The notes beneath the pieces were generated by a model. It made no database searches. It worked only from the letters and a program-made list of their open reading frames with translations, and was not told the DNA's origin. The translations under genes were made by a program, and so were the position numbers. A stretch of DNA of 64,000 bases from an uncultured Spirochaetia bacterium (GTDB lineage Bacteria > Spirochaetota > Spirochaetia > CAKZLE01). Of this stretch, positions 20,611 to 28,614 are shown in pieces; within the stretch, counting starts at the first letter, position 1, and the number at the start of each line of letters is the position of its first letter. The stretch covers positions 124,001 to 188,000 of the forward strand of contig CAKZLE010000006.1 of assembly GCA_937125225.1 (NCBI GenBank). The letters are read 5' to 3'.

Positions 20611-20853
20611 GCTAATAATGACGACGTTAATTAGGTTTATTAGTACTAGTACGATTGGTAGTAGGACAATTACAGGTGTAATTGCAGATGGTAGAAGAGA
20701 GACAATAATGACAGATAGGAGGAGAAGAAGTGTTACTAAGGAAATAGTCTTAAAGAAATCTGATTGTTTTTCTGTTTGCTCACTACACTTCGTCATCCAA
20801 TTACTAAAGGAGGGACGACAGGTGTGGGAGCAGTTCTCCATACACATTGTCAT
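20605..20853 (-). CDS. Branched-chain amino acid leader peptide (82 codons)
   Basis: This is a regulatory leader ORF, not an enzyme. It begins about 25 bases after the predicted transcription start, with AGAGG before the ATG. The first ~36 residues are polar with four cysteines. The last 46 contain about 33 Leu, Ile or Val residues, including LLLLL, SVIIVSLL and IVLVLINLI, and the ORF ends about 155 bases before ilvN. Eight of the 14 Leu codons there are CTA. Ribosome stalling when Leu-, Ile- or Val-tRNA is short would couple supply to operon expression, as known for ilvL, ivbL and leuL. Those leaders are only about 28-32 codons, so this one is very long. A small membrane protein is the alternative. 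Confidence 0.75.
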   Translation of the reverse strand: MTMCMENCSHTCRPSFSNWMTKCSEQTEKQSDFFKTISLVTLLLLLSVIIVSLLPSAITPVIVLLPIVLVLINLINVVIISL

Positions 20854-20885
20854 GATATACCTCTGTATAAAACATAGTTTGTATT

Positions 20886-20914
20886 ACTATAAAATCCTGA
20901 GGGGTCTTAGTCAA
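20886..20914 (-). promoter_or_regulatory. Promoter of the ilv-leu-cim operon
   Basis: On the minus strand TTGACT (20914-20909) and TATAGT (20891-20886) are separated by exactly 17 bases, giving a start near 20879. AT-rich DNA lies upstream. The mRNA leader before ilvN is about 430 bases and contains the leader peptide. Confidence 0.85.
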
Positions 20915-20977
20915 GAAGATGTTTTATTTTATTAGTATATTTTATGTATAAATATTACTTTTTTTGTATATTTCATA

Positions 20978-21006
20978 TTGATAATCTCATTTTACTGATT
21001 TATGCT
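20978..21006 (+). promoter_or_regulatory. Promoter of aroA (predicted leaderless start)
   Basis: TTGATA (20978-20983), a 17-base spacer and TATGCT (21001-21006) predict a start at about 21013, one base before the aroA ATG at 21014. No ribosome site exists near that ATG. The promoter is back to back with the ilv promoter. Confidence 0.62.
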
Positions 21007-21013
21007 CCTTTCT

Positions 21014-22318
21014 ATGAATAGAACGATACATCACCATAAGGTCTCAGGGACCATCAATGTGCCATCATCAAAATCACAAACGATCAGAGCCTTATTGATC
21101 GCAACCATGGCAGAGGGCACGAGTAGAATAACGAACCCTCTACGATCTCAGGATACCCTATCATGCCTCAGTGCCTGCAGATCCTTTGGTGCTAAGATCG
21201 AGGAGACTGAGAGCGGGTGGCTACTCACTGGGATTGGCAACTCCTTGAAAGATCGTGATGTATCAGAACCTCTCATCATCGATACCGGAAACTCAGGGAC
21301 CACCTTATATCTCGGAGCAGGGCTTGCTGCCTCCTTGGGAGTACCGGTGATCTTCACCGGAGATGAACAGATCCGAAATAGACCCGTAGCACCTCTTTTA
21401 AGAGCTTTTGAGGATCTTGGTGCTAAAGTCTCCTATGATATCGCAGAGACTTATGGACTAGCACCTTCACTTCAACCGGGTTGCCCACCATTCATGATAG
21501 AGGGGCCCCTCAAGGGAGGAAAGACTTCGATCGAGTGTCCTACAAGTCAATATCTCTCAAGTCTACTCCTAGCTACCCCGCTTGCTGAGTCAGAGTCTGT
21601 TATCGAAGTACCCCTTCTCAATGAGAGACCCTATGTTGAGATGACCCAAGCCTGGCTTGTAGAACAGGACATCAGCTTTTCCTCTGATAGTGAAGATACC
21701 TTCACTATCAGTCCGAATCAGTCTTATCATCCCTATGAGAGAGCCGTATCCGGAGATTTTTCCTCAGCTTCGTTCTTCTTCTGTGCGGCAGCGATCACGG
21801 GAAGTGAACTAACACTGACAGGACTTGATCCTCATGATACCCAGGGCGATAAAGATATCCTCCACTGCCTAGAGGAGATGGGATGCATCATCAGATGGAA
21901 GAAGGATTCAGTTACGATCTCCGGCCCTCCAGCTGGACTGAAAGGTGATATATCCCTAGACCTGAATCCTATTCCCGATACTCTTCCGATCCTTGCAGTT
22001 ACCGCATGTTTCACTGATGGAGAAGTCAGATTGGAGAATGTCCCCCAAGCAAGAATCAAAGAGACGGATAGGATAGCTGTCATGTGTAGCGAACTGAAAA
22101 AAGTGGGAGCCCTCATCGAAGAGCTCCCTGATGGACTGATCATTCATGGACAGAAAAGCCTCTCCGGAGGGACCGTCACAGGACATGGCGACCATAGAGT
22201 CATCATGGCCTGTGCCATAGCAGCACTCGCATGTGAGGATTCTATAACCATTGAAGGTACAGATGCTGTCGATATTACTTGTCCCGGGTTCTTCACCCTG
22301 TTAGAATCAATACTATAG
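21014..22318 (+). CDS. aroA: 3-phosphoshikimate 1-carboxyvinyltransferase (EPSP synthase)
   Basis: AroA joins shikimate-3-phosphate and phosphoenolpyruvate in the route to chorismate and aromatic amino acids. I start it at 21014 (434 residues) rather than 21002. The family N-terminus (NVPSSKSQTIRALLIA) follows directly, and the promoter would place the mRNA 5' end at this ATG. Visible motifs are SSKSQTIRA, DTGNSGTTLYLGAGLA (PEP-loop region), QIRNRPVAPL, the QYLSSLL loop and IKETDRIAVM. GDHRVIMACAIAAL follows near the C-terminus. It is followed 24 bases later by the threonine aldolase gene. Confidence 0.95.
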   Translation: MNRTIHHHKVSGTINVPSSKSQTIRALLIATMAEGTSRITNPLRSQDTLSCLSACRSFGAKIEETESGWLLTGIGNSLKDRDVSEPLIIDTGNSGTTLYLGAGLAASLGVPVIFTGDEQIRNRPVAPLLRAFEDLGAKVSYDIAETYGLAPSLQPGCPPFMIEGPLKGGKTSIECPTSQYLSSLLLATPLAESESVIEVPLLNERPYVEMTQAWLVEQDISFSSDSEDTFTISPNQSYHPYERAVSGDFSSASFFFCAAAITGSELTLTGLDPHDTQGDKDILHCLEEMGCIIRWKKDSVTISGPPAGLKGDISLDLNPIPDTLPILAVTACFTDGEVRLENVPQARIKETDRIAVMCSELKKVGALIEELPDGLIIHGQKSLSGGTVTGHGDHRVIMACAIAALACEDSITIEGTDAVDITCPGFFTLLESIL

Positions 22319-22342
22319 ATACAAAACTCACAGGAGTCTCAC

Positions 22343-23350
22343 ATGATAGATTTGCGAAGTGATACCACGACTAGACCCTCTCAGGCCATGAGAGAAGCGA
22401 TGATGTCGGCAGAGGTTGGTGATGATGTTTACCGGGAAGACCCCACAGTGAACAGACTAGAAGAGACCGCAGCACAGGTGACCGGAAAAGAAGCTGCTCT
22501 TTTCGTCAGTTCAGGGTCCATGGGAAATCTCCTCTCTCTCTATATAAATGGGGGACGAGGAAATGAGATTCTTACCTACCGAAATAGTCATATCATGCTC
22601 CATGAAGTGGCATCACCAACAGTCATAGCAGGAGTACTTCCTATCGGATTGGATGCCCCAAGAGGGATCCTAGAGCCTGATACTCTTGCAAGTCACCTAC
22701 ATCCTAGTGATTATACGACCTCATCAGTCTCACTCATAGAGGTAGAGAATACCATGGATGGAACCTGTTACCCCCATAAGATATTGAAAGATATCAGAGC
22801 CCTAGCAGATGAGAATGATTTGAAAGTCCATATGGATGGAGCAAGACTCTTCAATGCGGTTGTGGCACAGAAGGTTGCTCCCTCTGAGATCTGTCAGTAT
22901 GCAGATACCGTGAGTTTCTGCCTTTCGAAAGGTCTAGGAGCTCCAGCAGGAAGCATGCTGTGTGGCTCGAACGAGTTCATCAAGAAGGCACTGAAGATCA
23001 GGAAGATGCTTGGTGGAGGTATGAGACAGATCGGTATTCTTGCAGCTGCTGGAGTCTATGCCCTTGAACACAATATCGATCGGTTAACTGAAGATCATCT
23101 GCATGCAGGTGAGATCGCTCAGGCTCTTGATCAATGTAGCTGGGCAGTAGTGGATCCTTCACAGATCGAGACGAACATCATCTTCTTCTCTACGGTTGGA
23201 ATAACCGCAGCAAAGGCGGTAGCTAAACTCGGAGAACAGGGTATCCTCTGCTTTGCCACGGGAAAACATGAGATCAGAATGGTCACCCACCTCGATATTT
23301 CTGCTGCTGATGTTCTTCAGTGCAGTAGAGTCATTAAAGACCTGATCTAG
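22343..23350 (+). CDS. ltaE: Low-specificity L-threonine aldolase
   Basis: This is a PLP enzyme that cleaves threonine or allo-threonine to glycine and acetaldehyde. The 335-residue protein opens with the family signature MIDLRSDTTTRPS. It has the substrate loop (GDDVYREDPTVNRLE), the HEV tripeptide (H87) and the PLP lysine in SFCLSKGLGAP (K196). An AGGAG site precedes the ATG. It is probably cotranscribed with aroA. Related beta-eliminating lyases are an alternative, but these motifs favour the aldolase. Confidence 0.92.
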   Translation: MIDLRSDTTTRPSQAMREAMMSAEVGDDVYREDPTVNRLEETAAQVTGKEAALFVSSGSMGNLLSLYINGGRGNEILTYRNSHIMLHEVASPTVIAGVLPIGLDAPRGILEPDTLASHLHPSDYTTSSVSLIEVENTMDGTCYPHKILKDIRALADENDLKVHMDGARLFNAVVAQKVAPSEICQYADTVSFCLSKGLGAPAGSMLCGSNEFIKKALKIRKMLGGGMRQIGILAAAGVYALEHNIDRLTEDHLHAGEIAQALDQCSWAVVDPSQIETNIIFFSTVGITAAKAVAKLGEQGILCFATGKHEIRMVTHLDISAADVLQCSRVIKDLI

Positions 23351-23430
23351 TGTAATACCTAGCTGAACAACCTATTTCATCTCATCATTGTATCTATATT
23401 CTGTTTTTATACACAAAACTGTATATGGTG

Positions 23431-23459
23431 TGGACAAAAACAGACTTCTAACGTATAGT
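23431..23459 (+). promoter_or_regulatory. Promoter of the ABC importer operon
   Basis: TGGACA (23431-23436) and TATAGT (23454-23459) are 17 bases apart, with a start near 23466. The leader to the ATG at 23491 is only about 25 bases, too short for a riboswitch. It shows that the in-frame GTG at 23458 cannot be the start. Confidence 0.8.
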
Positions 23460-23490
23460 GAAATTTAAGATTCATGGAGGTACTAAACGT

Positions 23491-24477
23491 ATGAAAAAAA
23501 TCGTATCATTACTAATCATTTCACTATTGCTCATGACTCCTATCTTTGCACAGGGAGTTCAAGAGGACACCAGCAAAGTCAAAATAGGATTCTCTAAGAT
23601 CATTCAACACCCAGCACTCGATGCTGTTGAACAAGGTGTTATGGACGTTCTGACTGAAGAGGGTGTAGATGCATCTTTCGATCTTCAGAATGCGAATGGC
23701 GATATCGCTACTGCGGCATCTATTGCGCAGAAATTCAAATCAGATAAGGTAAACTTCGCTGTAGGTATCGCTACTCCAACAGCTCAGGCTCTTGCAAATG
23801 TCATCACTGAAGGTACAGTGATCTATTCTGCAGTGACTGACCCAGTAGCAGCAGGGCTTGTTGATTCATTTGATGTTGGTTATAAGAACATCACCGGTGT
23901 ATCAGATATGACCCCTGTAGAGGCTCAGATACAGATGCTCAAAGAGATTGCAGGAGTAACTAGACTCGGACACGTATACAACAGTGGAGAGGCTAATGCA
24001 GTACTCCTTGCTGAAATGACTGAAGCAGCTTGTGACAAACTCGGAATGGAATTTATTCCTTCAGCGGTCACCAATACTTCGGAAGTAAAACAGGCTACTC
24101 AGGCACTCGTTGGAAAAGTCAATGGACTATATGTTTCAACTGACAACACAGTCGTATCCGCAATGCCATCACTCGTTGATGTAGCGAATAACGCAGGTGT
24201 TCCAGTACTGACAGCAGACCCAACCTCTTCAGAAGGATTAGACGTCCTTATCGCTTGGGGATTCGACTACTACAAGATGGGTCGAGCAACAGGTTACCTC
24301 ATCAAAGATATCATCGATGGTGCTGACCCTTCAGAGATCGGAACGGTATTCATGACTAAACCTTCAGATATCGAACTGTGGGTTAACCTTGATGTAGCTG
24401 CAGATTTGGGAATCACGATCCCTGCAGAGTTCATCGAAGGTGCTACGGTAGTCATCGAGAACGGAGTTAAAAAATAG
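23491..24477 (+). CDS. ABC transporter substrate-binding protein, TrpX-like (ABC_sub_bind family)
   Basis: This is the extracytoplasmic binding protein of a three-gene importer. The ATG at 23491 has GGAGG (23476-23480) upstream. The 328-residue product has a signal peptide (MKKIVSLLIISLLLMTPIFA) with cleavage before QGVQ. The mature part shows the family pattern GFSKIIQHPALDAVEQGV, then VGIATPTAQAL and AVTDPVAAGLV. It also has TGVSDMTPVEAQ and ends in ELWVNLDVAADLGITIP. The family (PF04392) includes tryptophan and tyrosine importers and others of unknown substrate, so I do not name one. Confidence 0.88.
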   Translation: MKKIVSLLIISLLLMTPIFAQGVQEDTSKVKIGFSKIIQHPALDAVEQGVMDVLTEEGVDASFDLQNANGDIATAASIAQKFKSDKVNFAVGIATPTAQALANVITEGTVIYSAVTDPVAAGLVDSFDVGYKNITGVSDMTPVEAQIQMLKEIAGVTRLGHVYNSGEANAVLLAEMTEAACDKLGMEFIPSAVTNTSEVKQATQALVGKVNGLYVSTDNTVVSAMPSLVDVANNAGVPVLTADPTSSEGLDVLIAWGFDYYKMGRATGYLIKDIIDGADPSEIGTVFMTKPSDIELWVNLDVAADLGITIPAEFIEGATVVIENGVKK

Positions 24478-24481
24478 TCGT

Positions 24482-25378
24482 ATGATTGAAGGAATAATTG
24501 TCGATGGCCTGATCTTCTCTATACTAGCGCTGGGAGTCTTTATCAGCTTCAGGATCCTGGATTTTCCAGACTTGACAGTTGATGGCTCCTTTGCCACTGG
24601 TGCAGCGATCGTGGCTATATGTATCATCAATGGTCTCGGCATATTCATCGGCATTGTCCTCGCCTTCATCGGCGGGGCTATTGCCGGAGTCGTTACCGCA
24701 ACAATACATAACAAACTCAAGGTCCCGAACTTGTTATCGGGAATCCTTGTTATGACTATGCTCTACTCGATCAATATAAGGATCCTTGGTGGCAGAGCGA
24801 ATATCGCTCTTCTTCGAGTAGATACCATTTTCACCAAGGTGATCACTCTTGGAGGTTCCATACCTCGAGAGTATGCTCTGTTATTGTTCATGATCATTTT
24901 CGTCATGGTCATCAAGGTACTCATAGACCTGTTCTTCAGAACCGATCTCGGTATTACGATGGGGGCTCTCGGTAACAACGAGCAGATGATCACAACCAAC
25001 GGAGTAAATCCGGAAACTATGAAAGTCATAGGTCTTGGTCTCTCAAACGGCCTGGTCGCTCTTTCAGGAGCACTACTTGGTCAGTATCAGGGTTTTGCAG
25101 ATGCGAAACTCGGACAGGGAATGATCGTAGAGGGTCTCGCAGCAGTCATGCTCGGTGAGTTCCTCCTCAGATCTAACAAGATCTTCTACATAACCTTACG
25201 AGTCGTCCTAGGAGCTATTCTCTATAAGGGTCTCATGTTCTTCGGGCGATACTACGGCTACTATATCAACATGACTCCAAGTGACTTGAAGATGATCACC
25301 AGTATTCTCGTGATTGTCTCTCTTGTGATCGCAAAGAGTCAGGATAGTGCAGGCCAGAGGAGGAAAGAACAAAAATGA
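24482..25378 (+). CDS. ABC transporter permease, TrpY/LivH-like
   Basis: This is the membrane channel subunit partnering the binding protein 4 bases upstream and the ATPase downstream. The 298-residue protein is almost entirely hydrophobic, with about eight or nine helices. It carries the BPD_transp_2 landmarks FPDLTVDGSFATGAAIVA near the N-terminus and LGNNEQMITTNGVNPETMKVIGL in the cytoplasmic loop (about 160-182). Only one permease gene is present, so it probably forms a homodimer. Its stop overlaps the ATPase start by four bases. Confidence 0.9.
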   Translation: MIEGIIVDGLIFSILALGVFISFRILDFPDLTVDGSFATGAAIVAICIINGLGIFIGIVLAFIGGAIAGVVTATIHNKLKVPNLLSGILVMTMLYSINIRILGGRANIALLRVDTIFTKVITLGGSIPREYALLLFMIIFVMVIKVLIDLFFRTDLGITMGALGNNEQMITTNGVNPETMKVIGLGLSNGLVALSGALLGQYQGFADAKLGQGMIVEGLAAVMLGEFLLRSNKIFYITLRVVLGAILYKGLMFFGRYYGYYINMTPSDLKMITSILVIVSLVIAKSQDSAGQRRKEQK

Positions 25379-26169
25379 TCACATTAGAATCAATCTCAAA
25401 AGTCTTTCATCCTGGTACGGTGAATGAGAATCTTGCTATGGATAATGTCTCACTCAAGGTGAATCCTGGTGATTTCATCACTATCGTAGGGAGTAACGGT
25501 GCAGGAAAGACTACACTGTTCAATCTGATCTCAGGTTCACTCTTCCCTAGTACGGGAAAAGTGTCTATCCATGATAAGGATATGACCAGGATCCCGGAAT
25601 ACAGACGGGCAAAGTTCATCGGTCGTATCTTTCAGGATCCAACTCTTGGAACAGCTGCAAATATGTCTTTAGAAGACAATATGGTCATTTGTAGCAAGAA
25701 AGGGTTCAAAGGAATCAAGATGAGCCTCAATGCAAGTAAACGAAAGTTCTTCCAAGAAGAGCTGAAACCACTTGAGATGGGGCTGGAGAACCGACTCAAA
25801 GATAACGTAGGACTCCTCTCAGGAGGACAGCGTCAGGCTCTTACTCTTCTCATGACCGTCTTATCACGACCGGATCTTCTCCTACTTGATGAACATACTG
25901 CTGCATTAGACCCAAGAAACGCTCAGATCGTCTTAGACCTTACCCAGCAGTTCATCACAGATTATAATCTGACAGCGATGATGATCACCCACAATATGAA
26001 ACATGCAATCGATTATGGTAATAGACTGCTTATGATGGATAAAGGACATATCATCCTTGATGTCTCAGGGGAAGAGAAGAAACGTCTAACCGTAGATGCT
26101 CTTGTCAAGAAATTCCATGAGATCAAGAAAGAAGAATATGCAACAGACGAGGATCTTCTCGTGACTTAG
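25375..26169 (+). CDS. ABC transporter ATP-binding protein, TrpZ-like
   Basis: This is the cytoplasmic ATPase of the same importer. The 264-residue product has Walker A GSNGAGKT (about 38-45), the Q-loop RIFQDPTLGTAANM, signature LSGGQRQALTLLM, Walker B LLLLDEHTAALDPRNA and switch His in MMITHNM. The DEHTAALD form of Walker B, with His in place of Pro, is typical of this TrpXYZ-like family. It is the last gene, followed by a terminator. Confidence 0.92.
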   Translation: MITLESISKVFHPGTVNENLAMDNVSLKVNPGDFITIVGSNGAGKTTLFNLISGSLFPSTGKVSIHDKDMTRIPEYRRAKFIGRIFQDPTLGTAANMSLEDNMVICSKKGFKGIKMSLNASKRKFFQEELKPLEMGLENRLKDNVGLLSGGQRQALTLLMTVLSRPDLLLLDEHTAALDPRNAQIVLDLTQQFITDYNLTAMMITHNMKHAIDYGNRLLMMDKGHIILDVSGEEKKRLTVDALVKKFHEIKKEEYATDEDLLVT

Positions 26170-26193
26170 GTAGAATCTTTATCAGAACTTTTT

Positions 26194-26228
26194 AAAAACA
26201 GCAGGTATCATACTTGCTGTTTTTTTTA
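26194..26228 (+). terminator. Rho-independent terminator after the ABC importer operon
   Basis: A 14-bp stem (26194-26207 with 26211-26224, one G-U pair) has a three-base loop and an overlapping T-run. psuG starts 36 bases later, with a TATACT (26229-26234) just after the T-run that may be its -10 box, although no matching -35 is seen. Confidence 0.88.
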
Positions 26229-26263
26229 TATACTTTCCTGTAGACACATAAGGAGTCGTAAAG

Positions 26264-27172
26264 ATGAACATTCTGAAGATAACTGATGAGATTCAGGAAG
26301 CGTTACAGGAGGGAAGACCTGTTGTCGCCCTAGAAACCACTATCGTCTCTCATGGGATGCCCTACCCTGAGAATATAGAGACCGCAAGACTTCTTGAAGA
26401 TACTATCAGAGCAAACGGAGCAGTCCCTGCAACGATCGCGATCCTCGATGGAATAATCAATGTCGGCATCAGTGATGACCAACTCGAGTTCCTCGGAACG
26501 AGTAAAGATATCGTGAAGGCTAGCAGAAGGGATCTCCCTGCAGTATATGCTAAGAGACTCCATGCAGCGACGACCGTAGCGACGACGATGATCTGTGCAG
26601 ACCTTGCAGGTATCAGGATCTTTGCTACCGGAGGAGTCGGGGGAGTCCATAGAGGAGCCCAGCAGACTTTTGATATCTCTGCAGATCTTCAAGAACTCGC
26701 ACGGACCGATGTTGCTGTAGTGTCGGCAGGGTCCAAATCGATTCTGGATCTTCCCTTGACCTTGGAGTACCTTGAGACTCTAGGAGTCCCGATCCTAGGC
26801 TATAAGACCGATGAGCTTCCTGCCTTCTATACAAGAGAGAGTGGTCTTAAAGTAGATTATCGAGTAGATACCCCGAAAGAGGCCGCACAAATACTCCACG
26901 CTAAATGGGACACAGGTCTCACCGGAGGGGTGATGATCACCAACCCTATACCAAAAGAGTTCGCCCTAGAGAAAGCTTATATAGATTCGGCTATCGATCA
27001 GGCATTAGCCGATGCAAAAAATCAACATATAGAGGGTAAACGTGTTACCCCATTTCTTCTAGGAAGAGTCAAGGAACTCACCGGAGGAAAGAGCCTTGCG
27101 GCCAATATCGAACTTGTTCGTCATAATGCCGAGGTAGCAGCACAGATAGCAAAAGAGTATTGGAGCAATTAA
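26264..27172 (+). CDS. psuG: Pseudouridine-5'-phosphate glycosidase
   Basis: PsuG reversibly splits the C-C bond of pseudouridine 5'-phosphate into uracil and ribose 5-phosphate during RNA-derived nucleoside salvage. The 302-residue protein is normal length. It shows the family motifs LETTIVSHGMPYP, FATGGVGGVHRGA, the SAGSKSILDLPLTLEYLETLG segment (about 160-181) and YKTDELPAFYTRESG. ITNPIP occurs towards the C-terminus. AAGGAG lies eight bases before the ATG. No pseudouridine kinase (psuK) gene is adjacent; the next gene is an aminotransferase. Confidence 0.95.
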   Translation: MNILKITDEIQEALQEGRPVVALETTIVSHGMPYPENIETARLLEDTIRANGAVPATIAILDGIINVGISDDQLEFLGTSKDIVKASRRDLPAVYAKRLHAATTVATTMICADLAGIRIFATGGVGGVHRGAQQTFDISADLQELARTDVAVVSAGSKSILDLPLTLEYLETLGVPILGYKTDELPAFYTRESGLKVDYRVDTPKEAAQILHAKWDTGLTGGVMITNPIPKEFALEKAYIDSAIDQALADAKNQHIEGKRVTPFLLGRVKELTGGKSLAANIELVRHNAEVAAQIAKEYWSN

Positions 27173-27177
27173 AACAG

Positions 27178-28371
27178 ATGAGAGCATACGACTTTGATAC
27201 CGAGATCCAGAGAATCTCGACAGATTCTGTCAAATGGGACGCACAGGTTATAAAGAACCTCGTAGGAACTACCACAGATCTTCCTATGTGGGTTGCAGAT
27301 ATGGATTTCACAGCACCTCCTGAAGTCATCGAAGCTTTTAAGAAACGTGCTGAACACGGGGTATTTGGTTATCCAGGACCTCATGCCATAGAAAAGACAA
27401 TGGACTCATTCTATGGGTGGACTGAGAATAGACACCATTGGGTCCCCCAAGAGGGGTCGGTGACCTACTCCCCAGGTATGCTCACATCAATATCTCTCTT
27501 TCTCGATCAACTCTCATCACCGGGAGACAAGGTAGTGATACAGACGCCTGCCTACCAACCCTTCTTCAATCTCATCGAAATGAATAAGAGAATCGTAGTA
27601 GAGAATCCTCTGAATTATGATCCAGTACTTCATAGGTATTCCTTGGACCTTATCGACCTTGAAGAGCATCTGAAAGATCCTCTGACTACCATGATGATCT
27701 TCTGTAGTCCCCATAATCCTGCAGGAAGAGTATGGACCGAAGCGGAGTTACAACAGGTATTAGTACTCTGTGACAGATACCATGTTCAGATCATCTCAGA
27801 TGAGATCCATGCGGATCTTGTCTATGAACCCTTCTCCCATTCACCCCTATCTAAACTCGGCAAAGATTTACTTTTACCTCCTATCACCTGTATGGCCCCA
27901 TCAAAGACCTTCAATATCGCAGGAGAGCACTTCTCACTTACGGTCATCCCTGACCAGAAGAGCAGAGAGGTATATAGAAAGGCATTAAGACGATTGTCCC
28001 TCTCTCACCCTGGAGTTCTTATTCTACAGGCTGTACGGGCAGCATATGATCATGGTGGACCATGGCTTGATGAGCTTCTCATCTATCTTCAGGGGAATCT
28101 CGAACTCATGGAGGAACGGATGAGCAGGTTAGAGTCAATCTCACTCATCAAACCAGAAGCAAGTTTTATCTCCTTCCTTGATGCTACGAGACTAGAGGCT
28201 AGAACTGAAGAAAAGAGTATCTCTGCATATATTGCGGAGAAGACGGGTGTAGCACTTCATGATGGTACCTGGTTCGGGGAACGAGGAAAGGGTTTCTTGA
28301 GGATGAACTTCGGCACTCAACGATCTAGACTGATCAGAGCCCTAGACCGGTTCGAGCATGCAGGACTATGA
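27178..28371 (+). CDS. PatB/MalY-type PLP-dependent aminotransferase / cystathionine beta-lyase
   Basis: This is a fold-type I PLP enzyme of the PatB/MalY group, usually a C-S beta-lyase acting on cystathionine or cysteine. It starts at 27178 (MRAYDFDTEIQR), five bases after psuG, with GGAG inside the psuG end. The 397-residue protein has the family's PMWVADMDFTAPPEV, VTYSPGM, CSPHNPAGRVW and SDEIHADLVY, plus the PLP-lysine motif APSKTFNIAGEHFS. The C-terminal Arg lies in GFLRMNFGTQRS. The genuine substrate cannot be read from sequence. Its 3' end overlaps the convergent DUF2007 gene by six bases. Confidence 0.9.
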   Translation: MRAYDFDTEIQRISTDSVKWDAQVIKNLVGTTTDLPMWVADMDFTAPPEVIEAFKKRAEHGVFGYPGPHAIEKTMDSFYGWTENRHHWVPQEGSVTYSPGMLTSISLFLDQLSSPGDKVVIQTPAYQPFFNLIEMNKRIVVENPLNYDPVLHRYSLDLIDLEEHLKDPLTTMMIFCSPHNPAGRVWTEAELQQVLVLCDRYHVQIISDEIHADLVYEPFSHSPLSKLGKDLLLPPITCMAPSKTFNIAGEHFSLTVIPDQKSREVYRKALRRLSLSHPGVLILQAVRAAYDHGGPWLDELLIYLQGNLELMEERMSRLESISLIKPEASFISFLDATRLEARTEEKSISAYIAEKTGVALHDGTWFGERGKGFLRMNFGTQRSRLIRALDRFEHAGL

Positions 28372-28614
28372 TCTGAAGAGCCCCATCCCTTTGGGTGGGA
28401 TATATTCACCAAGTACCGATAAGACCTCTTCAGCCTTCTCTCTATCTTCTTCTCTGATGAGAATACGATACCCTGTAGTAAAGGTGATTTGAGGAAATGC
28501 CCCTCCGGCATCATCACCGGAGAGAATACATTCGATACCTGCCTCTTCCAAGAGACCTTTAGCCGTAGAGGCTTTGAAAGTCTGCTTATATTCTCTGATG
28601 ACTATTGATCCCAT
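28366..28614 (-). CDS. DUF2007-type small protein
   Basis: This is a short protein of the DUF2007 (putative signal-transducing) family; its function is unknown. The ATG at 28614 (MGSIVIREYKQTFKAS) has AAGGAGAG eight bases upstream, so the longer frame is rejected. The 82-residue product shows the family pattern: an early beta-alpha unit ending LLEEAGIEC, then GDDAGGAFPQI and a C-terminal VRxEDREKAEEVL-like helix (LIREEDREKAEEVL). It overlaps the addA 3' end by 13 bases and ends the nuclease operon. Confidence 0.78.
   Translation of the reverse strand: MGSIVIREYKQTFKASTAKGLLEEAGIECILSGDDAGGAFPQITFTTGYRILIREEDREKAEEVLSVLGEYIPPKGMGLFRS

Noticed and set aside
20588-20935. Plus-strand ORF of 115 codons opposite the ilv leader
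   Set aside because: It is antisense to the leader peptide and ilv promoter, has no ribosome site and an unlikely composition (TIGSRTITGVIADGRRE...), and is best explained as the shadow of the branched-chain codon run.
23458-23490. GTG at 23458 as start of the TrpX-like binding protein
   Set aside because: It overlaps the -10 box of the promoter. The ATG at 23491 has GGAGG upstream and opens directly into a signal peptide.
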